This document shows positions 56,695 to 64,000 of a stretch of DNA of 64,000 nucleotides, one piece after another. Each line of letters starts with the position of its first letter. Position 1 is the first letter of the stretch. The notes under the pieces are model-generated. The model saw only the letters and a program-made list of their open reading frames with translations. It was not told the DNA's origin and ran no database searches. Origin of the DNA: Camellia lanceoleosa (Eukaryota > Streptophyta > Magnoliopsida > Ericales > Theaceae); assembly GCA_025200525.1 (NCBI GenBank), contig CM045761.1, positions 206,543,870 to 206,607,869 of the forward strand, in the 5' to 3' direction. A program made the translations under genes and the position numbers.

Positions 56695-57844
56695 TTGGAT
56701 GGACTCCATTGCTGTATTCCTATCTTCCGAACAGCTCTCGTCGGAAAGAAAGAAGCACACAAGCTGCGAAACAAGGCCATGCGATACTACTTGGATCCGC
56801 AAGGAAAGCTTTACAAAAAATCCCTTTCTGGCCCATACCTAGAATGCGTTCATCTGGATAAAGTCGAGGAACTCCTAACTGAAATACATGAAGGTACCTG
56901 TGGTGCCCATTCTGGCAGGCGCTCTTTGGCCCATCGAGCAGTGACACAGGGGTATTATTGGCCGACAATAAGAGCTGATGCTGAATGTTATGTGAAAAAA
57001 TGTGAATAGTGCCAGAAGTTTTCTCCCTTAACCCATCTGCCTGCTGAAGAGTTCTATAACCAGTCCTTGGCCGTTCGCCCAATGGGGACTTGACATTGTC
57101 GGACCATTGCCTTGCGCCCCAGCGATTTTTTATTGTCGCAATAGATTATTTCACGAAATGGGTGGAACCGGAGGCACTAACACACATTCGAGATACTGAT
57201 GTGAAGCGTTTTGTATGGAGAAATATCATAACACGATTCGGCATTCCGAGAGCACTTATTTCAGACAACGGCTCCCAGTTTGATTGCGGTGTCTACCAAG
57301 AACTGTGCAGCAAGTATGGTATTTGGCCCTATTTTTCCACCCCGGCCTATCCTCAGAGTAACGGCCAAGCTGAAACCTCCAACAAATCTATTTTGGACGA
57401 CATCAAGAAGAGGCTAGAGAAAGCTAAAGGCAAATGGGTCAACGAATTGCCGAGTGTGTTATGGGCTCATCACACTACTCCAAGGCAGTCCACTGGGAAG
57501 ACTCCGTTTGCTTTGTGCTTCGGAACGCAGGCAATCATCCCCTTGGAGATCGGACTCCCAACCTTGAATCAAAAGTTTTTGATATGGGCCGAAACAACAT
57601 GATGCTGGCCTTAGATATGACTCTGATTGAAGAACGAAGAGACCGTGCCCTTACATCCTTGGCACGGTACCAGCAGCAGCTTGCTAAGTCGTATAATCAA
57701 CATGTTCAGCTACGCCGCTACACACCAGGAGAATTGGTCCTGAAGAAAGTGCTTCCAGTCGCCAAGAATCCGGCTGATGGAAAATTGGGTCCTAACTGGA
57801 ACGGGCATATCGGCTCAAAGACATGTTTGAGAGGAGTCTGCCAC
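56695..57844 (+). pseudogene. Tat element II integrase (broken)
   Basis: The zinc domain EIHEGTCGAHSGRRSLAHRA and GYYWPTIRADAECYVKKC start it. A stop replaces the residue before CQK. The core has IDYFTKWVEPEAL, LISDNGSQFD and NGQAETSNKS, giving the D, D and E positions after one frame change near 57,080. The C-terminal blocks QLRRYTPGELVLKKVLP and KLGPNWNG precede the copy C insertion at 57,845. Confidence 0.9.
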
Positions 57845-58767
57845 TTATGAAACATGGACACGCATACGGATTAATGGATACCAGGGACACGACAATTTCT
57901 AAAAATAGGGACATGTATTAGTAGGACACTAATTTTTTAATATTTTTATTTTAATACACATTAATTATTTTATTTATTTATTATATTTTTTAAATAATGT
58001 ATTTTAATTAATTTTTTTATTTTATTTTACCTACATGTGTTTATTTATTTTTATTTTTATTAATATGTATAAATATATATTATCTTATAATATTTATTAT
58101 ATATTATCTATACGTTATATAATAACTATTAATATATATAGTATATTATCTTTTGAATGGTCAGGGAAGGGTTATATTATATGTTATATAATAACTATTA
58201 ATATACATAGTATATTATATTATCTTTTGAGTCAACGAAACATTTCAATTCGAGAGAGAGAGAGAGAGAAGGGGGGCAAACGAAAGGGGGAAAAAACAGA
58301 GGCAGACGAAAGGATGAAAGAAGACGAGAGAGAGAGAGAGATGAGGCGATGCGAGCCAGACAAGGGAGAAGAAAGAGAGACGAGAGGCGAGCCAGAGAAG
58401 AGAGGGAATAGAGACGTACTAGGTCAAGAAGTGATGGAATATCAACTAGAGATAGAGATCGATGAAGATCGATCGATCGAGATGGAGTTGAACAGGTTCG
58501 CACTTCTCTTCTCTCTTTTTCTTCTTCTGATTTTTAATTTAGCTCTCTTCTTCTCCTCTTTCTTCGAACTAGGGTTTTCTGTTTTGTTCCCCTTGCCATG
58601 TCCTCTTGCTTTGTGCCACCGTGTCCCCAACGTGTCCCATCCCAAAAAAATAAAATAATTAAAGGGACATGCCAAATGGCGTGTCCCGTACGTGTCCCGA
58701 GCGTGTCCCCGTGTCCCCGTATCAGACACCGCCACGGCTTCCATTTTGCCGTGTCCATGCTTCATAG
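57845..58767 (+). mobile_element. hAT-like non-autonomous element, copy C
   Basis: The ends TTATGAAACATGGACACG and CGTGTCCATGCTTCATAG are inverted repeats flanked by identical TCTGCCAC on both sides (57,837-57,844 and 58,768-58,775). It contains an AT-rich block, a GA-rich block (58,250-58,400), a GAACAGGTTCG segment and dense CGTGTCCC repeats at the right end. No transposase. It splits the last ~25 codons of the gypsy pol. Confidence 0.93.
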
Positions 58768-58924
58768 TCTGCCACGGCCTTGGAATTCAACGCACTTGCG
58801 TAAATTCTATTATTAAACCCGACCTATGGGGCATGATATTCGTTTTGAATGGTTTACTATGTACATATTTCACTTTTGCAATGCAAAGTTTTTTGTTTTC
58901 TCATTGCGAAATTCAGTTCAAAAG

Positions 58925-60265
58925 TCTTCAGATTTAAGCCTTTGGATTCGGAGCGCCCTTCGTGGATCTCACGATTGGCCAAGACAAAAAAGCCTCTAAA
59001 TTCGAAACCCCATCCATGCAGGTCACGTTTGGGCCAAATAAAGACTCCAGATTCGGAGCGCCCTTCGTGTATCACGATTGGCCAAGATAAGTCTCCGAAT
59101 TCGGAGCCCCATTAGTGCATGACACTTTTAGGCCGATTAAGCCTTCGGATTCGGAGCGCCCTTCGTATATCACGATTGGCCAAAAAAGCCTCCGAATTCG
59201 GAGTCCATCCGTGCAGGTCACGTTTAGGCCGAATAAGACTCCAGATTCAGAGCGCCCTTCGTGGATATCACGATTGGCCAAAAAAACCTCCGAATTCGGA
59301 GCCCCATCCGTGCAGGTCATGTTTGGGCCGACTAAGATTTCGAATTCAGAGCGCCCTTCGTAGATATCACGATTGGTCAAGACAATAAAAGCCTCTGAAT
59401 TCAGAGCCCCATCCGTGTAGGTCACATTTGGGCCGAATAAAGACTCCAGATTCGGAGCGCCCTTCGTGTATCACAATTAGCCAAGATAAGTCTCCGAATT
59501 CAGAGCCCCATTTGTGCAGGTCATGTTTGGGCCGAACAAGACTCCGGATTCGGAGCGCCCTTCATGGATATCACGATTGGCCAAGACAAAAAAAGCCTCC
59601 GAATTCGGAGCCCCATCCGTGCAGGTCACGTTTGGGCCGAATAAAGACTCCGGCTTCAAAGCGCCCTTCGTATATCACGATTGGCCAAGATAAGTCTCCG
59701 AATTCGGAGCCCCATCTGTGCAGGTCACGTTTGGGCCGAATGAGACTCCGGATTCGAAGCGCCCTTCGTGGATATCACGATTGGCCAAGACAAAAAAAGC
59801 CTCCAAATTCGGAGCCCTATCTGTGCAGGTCACGTTTGGGCCGAATAAAGACTCCAGATTCAAAGTGCCCTTCGTGTATCACGATTGGCCAAGATTTAAG
59901 TCTCCGAATTCGAAACCCCATCCGCGCAGGTGACGTTTGGGCCGAATAAGACTCCAAATTCGGAGTGCCCTTCGTGGATATCACGATGAGCCAAAGACAA
60001 AAAAAAGCCTCCAAATCCGAAGCCCCATCGGTGCAAGACACTTTTGAGCCGATTAAGCCTCCGAATTCGAAGCGCCCTTCGTGGATCTCACGATTGGCCA
60101 AGTCTCCGAATTCAGAGCCCCATCAGTGCAGGACACTTTTGGGCCGATTAAGCCTCCGAATTTGGAGCGCCCTTCATAGATATCACGATTGGCCAAGTCT
60201 TCGAATTCGGAGCCCCATCAGTGCATGACACTTTTGGGCCGATTAAAAGCCGTGGATTCGGCGCG
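58925..60265. repeat. Tandem array, ~100-bp unit, ~13 copies
   Basis: The unit has CCTCCGAATTCGGAGCCCCA, CAGGTCACGTTTGGGCCGA, GATTCGGAGCGCCCTTCGT and ATCACGATTGGCCAAGA in this order. The core TCCGAATTCGGA is palindromic. The array starts ~110 bp after the end of Tat element II pol. Long open frames across it on both strands are repeat artefacts. Confidence 0.95.
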
Positions 60266-60477
60266 CTTCTCATTATTAGTACGATTAAAAAGCAAACGTA
60301 GTAGGCAAAAGTTGAAACATGCAAGCACTAAAAACGAAATGTTTCATTACACCAGCCGACTGGCTCAGAATGTATAAATCGAAACATGCAAATATTTAAA
60401 ATAGAGCTTTTCATTAAATTAACCAATCAATACATAATTTGCTCCCAATCTGTGTTGGGAGTACTTACAATATCTAG

Positions 60478-61349
60478 TCTACGTTGGCGTCTCCTTCATC
60501 ATCACTCTTCTTAACTTCGAGGGCCAAGAAGGGAAATTGACGACTCTGATATAACGGCGACGCCAAATCAACGCCTGCCACCCGGAGAGCGTCCGAGGCC
60601 TGTAGTGCCTTGATCCATCCGTGCTTGAATCCACGATTCTCATATTGGCAGACTTTCTCGGCAAGTTTTTTCGTGGTCTTGTCTATCCCGACCTTTCGAT
60701 CGTCATGGAAGCCTTTTTCATAAGCCCTGGCCTTGGCAGTCTCAATCGCAAACATACTAGCCGTGTCTCGATCGGCAATCGCATACTTATTAGTCGTTTT
60801 CACTCTCTCCTCCACGATCGGGTTCGCTTTGCCGGCCGATTGAGCCTCGGCAGCCTTGGTCTATCTTAGCTTGCGCTCAGCCTTCTCCGCGCGAGCTTCT
60901 AAGCTTCGAATGTGTTCGTCTCTCTGCCTTATATCCCGCCAGGCGGCACATAGACACATGCCAATTTCATAGGCGGTGTACAGCCCCTTCACCGCCCCAT
61001 GGATGCCCTCCCGAAATACTTCGAAATCCTATCGACCGGCCATCGACTGCTGGACTTCTGGTGGGAAAATCTGTCAAGCGAACTCGATCGCCACATTTGG
61101 GTCATGAATGATTGAATCCGCCTCCGTCATCGGTTTGTTCTCCACAAAGACCGCAAAACTCAATGGGCGCGGTGTCGCACCGGGTTCTCCTCTGGAGCGC
61201 AGTTGAAGGGATTTGCCTCGCTGCTGTTTTTCCCTTCTGGGAGACCTGCTTCGACGACGAGGGGATTGGCGTCTCTCCCACTCCCTTGTCACCCTACTGC
61301 TCGTGCGCATAGGCTCGCCACTTTGATTCATCTCTAGCTTGATTCGCAA
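60478..61349 (-). pseudogene. Antisense ORF of Tat element II, RS-rich plus coiled-coil, two stops
   Basis: It is opposite to the pol and downstream of it, where Tat elements carry antisense ORFs. The frame runs from before 61,349 to TAG near 60,478, broken by stops near 61,032 and 60,862. The N-terminal part has an Arg/Ser stretch RRQSPRRRSRSPRRE. Then come PLSFAVFVENKPM, charged helices, and the C-terminal ENRGFKHGWIKALQASDALR with an acidic end. hAT-like copy D cuts its upstream part. Function unknown. Confidence 0.7.
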
Positions 61350-61355
61350 AGGTGT

Positions 61356-62417
61356 CTAAAAGTACGGACACGGATACGAATCTGACACGGACACGCGACG
61401 AACACGCAGCGGACACGCAATTTTTCAAAATGGAGGAGCGACACGCTTAGGACACGCTTTAATATATATAATTTTATTTATATATTATATGTAAAATTAA
61501 AAATATATACTAGTTATATTTATTTTTATTTTTTATTTTATTTATTATATGTAAAATTAAAAATAAATATATTATTTGTATTTATTTATATTATTTAAGA
61601 CCAAAAAAAGTTAGGGTTATATTATTTATTTATTTATATTATTTATTATTAGTATATAAATATATATATTATTTATTATTAGTATATGTATATATATTGT
61701 TATTATTTTTTATAAATTTTATTAGATTTTTTTTATTATATATGATTTAATTAGATTTATTATATAACAAATTATATTATAATTATATAACAAATTATAT
61801 TATAATTATATTATTTATTTTTATTCCTTTATTTTAAATAAAGGACTGATTTTTTATTTATTTATAAAATAAAATAATTTTTTTCTTTTGTTTGTATCTG
61901 TTAATAGGGTCGTCGACTCAGAGGAGAGAAAAAAAAAAAAAAAAAGAAGAAGAAGAAAAACAGAGGCCAGCACAAACAGAGGAAACGAAGGGAGAAGAGG
62001 AAGAGAGGAACAGAGGAAACGAAGGGAGAAGAGGAAGAGAGGAACAGGAGCGAGACGTACCTAGGTTGTCGATCGTCTGCTTCTGGCGATCGTCTTCTAC
62101 TCGCGATCGTCTTCTTAGGGTTTCCGATCGATTCTTTGATCACCGACTCATGATCTAGGTTTCTCCTTCGATCGTTCGACTTCAACTCACGATCGTCTCC
62201 TTTTCTTTTCCTTTTATTTTTGTTAATTTTGCACTTTGATCCTTTCGTGTCCGTCGGCGGTCCGGACGTGTCCGGCGTGTCCCGAAACAAAAAAAAAAAT
62301 TGGGACACCTTTGCAGACGTGTCAGACACGTGTCAACCGCGTGTCCGACGCGTGTCCGTGTCCGACGCGTGTCTGACACTGATACGTAGCTCCCAGAGAG
62401 GTGTCCGTGCTTCTTAG
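61356..62417 (+). mobile_element. hAT-like non-autonomous element, copy D
   Basis: The ends CTAAAAGTACGGACACGG and the complement of CTAAGAAGCACGGACACC are inverted repeats. GACACG repeats crowd both ends. The interior has an AT-rich block (61,455-61,900), a GA-rich block (61,920-62,060) and a region rich in CGATCG. Flanks AAAGGTGT and CCCAGTGT match at only some positions, so the 8-bp duplication is doubtful. Confidence 0.8.
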
Positions 62418-62517
62418 CCCAGTGTCCTCCCCTCTCCTCTGCTGTTGAAGAATAGTCTATTTGACATTCGCACTTATCTAACCTTCCTCAATAGACTAGC
62501 ACCCCCGAGGCAACCTC

Positions 62518-63175
62518 ATTACTGCTAGACTTCAAAAGATTTATTCATCTAATCGGCCCAACTTCTAAGCCTGGCGCCAATCTACTTATGTGCCACAGCC
62601 ACTCCATGAACTAATTACATTCGGCCTTTCCAATTCAGGCATTGGCTGGGACAAGGGCAGATTCATTAATCTAATCAGCCCAATTTCTAAGCCTGGCGCC
62701 GACCTACTTATGTGCCACAGCCACTCCATGAACTAATTGCATTCGGCCTTCCAATTCAGGCATTGGCTGGGGCAAGGGCAAATTTATTAATCTAATCGGC
62801 CCAACTTCTAAGCCTGGAGCCGATCTACTTATGTGCCACAACCACTCCATGAACTAATTACATTCGGCCTTCCAGTTCATGCATTGGCTGGGGCAAGGGC
62901 AGATTCATTAATTTAATCGGCCCAACTTCTACACCTGGCGCCGATCTACTTATGTGCCACAGCCACTCCATGAACTAATTACATTCGGCCTTCCAGTTCA
63001 AGCATTGGCTGGGGCAAGGGCAGATTCATTAATCTAATCGGCCCAACTTCTAAGCCTGGCGCTGATCTACTTATGTGCCACAGCCACTCTATGAACTAAT
63101 TACATTCGGCCTTGGCTGCGGCAAGGACAGATTCATTAATATAGTCGGCCAGACAACAAGGCCCTAAGCCGATTT
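62518..63175. repeat. Tandem array, ~120-bp unit, 5 copies
   Basis: The unit contains GGCCCAACTTCTAAGCCTGG, TGTGCCACAGCCACTCCATG, TACATTCGGCC and GGCATTGGCTGGGGCAAGGG. Five near-full copies and a shortened last one. It separates the two antisense ORF copies. Confidence 0.93.
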
Positions 63176-63548
63176 ACTTGTTCGGCTAAATGACTAAATT
63201 GCCAAGTTGCACTGTTATTTAGTCGACAGCCATCCTTTAGGATGTTTAATTTACTCATCTCATGATCATACATCTTATCGGATTGATAGTTAGCATGCGC
63301 AATAGACAGTAATCATTTTATCCAAAGTAGTGAAAAGCAAAACTCTCCATTAATATCAAAAATTGAGTACAGCTAATAGTGAAATGAAAAGGAAATTTTC
63401 ATTGATAAATTGAGCGCAAATAGTCGCCATTTTATACATGAAAATTATCTTAAACTAACAGAAACCTAGCAAACAAAAAACAAAGAAACAATTAAACAAT
63501 TACAATTGTTCACAAAAGATGCCTAACAAAATCAGAATGTCACCCTAG

Positions 63549-63983
63549 TCAATCTTCAGGGTCAGACTCCAGCGGCTCAACGTCCACTTGCTCATATGGA
63601 ATCGGCATGGCCAATGTCACATCAGCGACAGCAAGGGCTTTAAGCCAGCCGTGTTTGAATCTCCGATTCTCGAACTTAAAGACTTCTTCCACATAATTTT
63701 GAAGGGCGGCATCCATCCCAACCTCAAACGCTTTGGATGTCTTGGAGTCGGCTTTTTCCTTCGCCTTCTTTGATTCTTCCAAGTCGGCCTCCAGCTTGGC
63801 AATCACTTCCTTGGCTAACTTAAGCGCGTCTTCGCTCGCGTTTGCCCTCTCCTCCGCCGCCAATCTAAGCTGGTCAGAACTCCGCACCTTTTCCGTTTCG
63901 GCGTCTGCTTTTGCACTTTCCATTGCCGTTCTCGCCGCCTCTAACTCGGCTCTGCTCTTCTCACTTTCGACTTCCATTTTCAA
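63549..63983 (-). CDS. Second antisense Tat-type ORF, C-terminal part, continues past the window
   Basis: The frame has 144 open codons and ends at TAG 63,549. The N-terminal 90 residues form a strong coiled coil rich in Ala, Glu and Lys (AAEERANASEDALKLAKEV). The C-terminus FENRRFKHGWLKALAVADV is homologous to the end of the 60,478-61,349 ORF and closes with an acidic tail. It is probably the same kind of retroelement antisense ORF. The 5' end lies beyond 64,000. It is intact as far as seen. Confidence 0.6.
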   Translation of the reverse strand: MKMEVESEKSRAELEAARTAMESAKADAETEKVRSSDQLRLAAEERANASEDALKLAKEVIAKLEADLEESKKAKEKADSKTSKAFEVGMDAALQNYVEEVFKFENRRFKHGWLKALAVADVTLAMPIPYEQVDVEPLESDPED

Positions 63984-64000
63984 AAGGCCAATTTGTTCAA

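Larger units (their letters stand above)
54283..58818 (+). mobile_element. Tat-lineage Ty3/gypsy element II pol region, 5'-truncated
   Basis: It begins in the protease (KQLGFAESNLSPAPYPLFGF) and runs through RT, two RNase H domains and integrase to a stop near 58,816. hAT-like copy C interrupts the tail. Its protein sequence is clearly different from element I, so this is not an inverted duplicate. GC content and codon use are also higher than in the neighbourhood. No 5' LTR or gag precedes it. Only a few frameshifts and stops are present, so it looks younger than element I. Confidence 0.9.

Noticed and set aside
59428..59949. 173-codon open frame in the 100-bp array, and similar frames on both strands
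   Set aside because: The repeat unit is near a multiple of three and low in stops. The frames simply repeat the unit and show no conserved domain.
58925..60265. CRISPR-like direct repeats
   Set aside because: The repeats are contiguous ~100-bp units without unique spacers, in a plant retroelement. Not a CRISPR array.

Overview
The window looks like a gene-poor, repeat-dense piece of a eudicot nuclear genome, probably from a woody species. The evidence is intron-split genes of plant type, high A+T, Tat-lineage Ty3/gypsy and Ty1/copia retrotransposons, an Au-type SINE end, MITEs, and an endogenous plant pararetrovirus. There are no bacterial operons, CRISPR arrays or recognisable rRNA or tRNA genes.

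Left part (1-14,250). Host sequence carries a 354-bp fold-back MITE and a 516-bp poly(A) retroposon with an 11-bp target duplication. A ~9.4-kb decayed caulimovirid (badnavirus/tungrovirus-like) copy follows at ~3,508-12,960 on the plus strand. Its domains read RT, RNase H, extra ORFs, promoter, primer-binding site, ORF1, ORF2, movement protein, capsid, zinc motifs, protease. This is a circular genome opened inside the protease/RT part of the polyprotein.

Centre (14,360-30,175). One host gene on the minus strand, a plastid ABC1-type atypical kinase closest from memory to Arabidopsis ABC1K3, is resolved into seven exons. Intron 2 (8.8 kb) holds a complete nested Ty1/copia element with LTRs and a target duplication, and that element is itself split by a hAT-like element. 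Intron 6 (4.2 kb) holds a fold-back element and a 311-bp SMART/TRIM LTR element. Exon 5 carries two one-base losses, so this allele looks broken, or the assembly has errors there.

Right of the gene (30,176-45,700). First comes a palindromic tandem array and an internally deleted plus-strand copia relic. Next is a 5'-truncated, stop-ridden GDP-mannose 4,6-dehydratase pseudogene. After that come a SINE fragment, a MITE, and a copia gag relic cut by another hAT-like copy.

Right end (45,777-64,000). Two Tat-lineage gypsy pol regions of different families meet head to head inside the protease at about 54,280: minus strand to the left, plus strand to the right. Both have the tandem second RNase H typical of Tat. 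Both are followed by tandem-repeat arrays and antisense ORFs between pol and the 3' LTR. Four copies (A-D) of a non-autonomous hAT-like family with GGACACG-rich ends are spread over the window; 8-bp duplications are clear for two. I ran no database searches; family names rest on motifs and recall.
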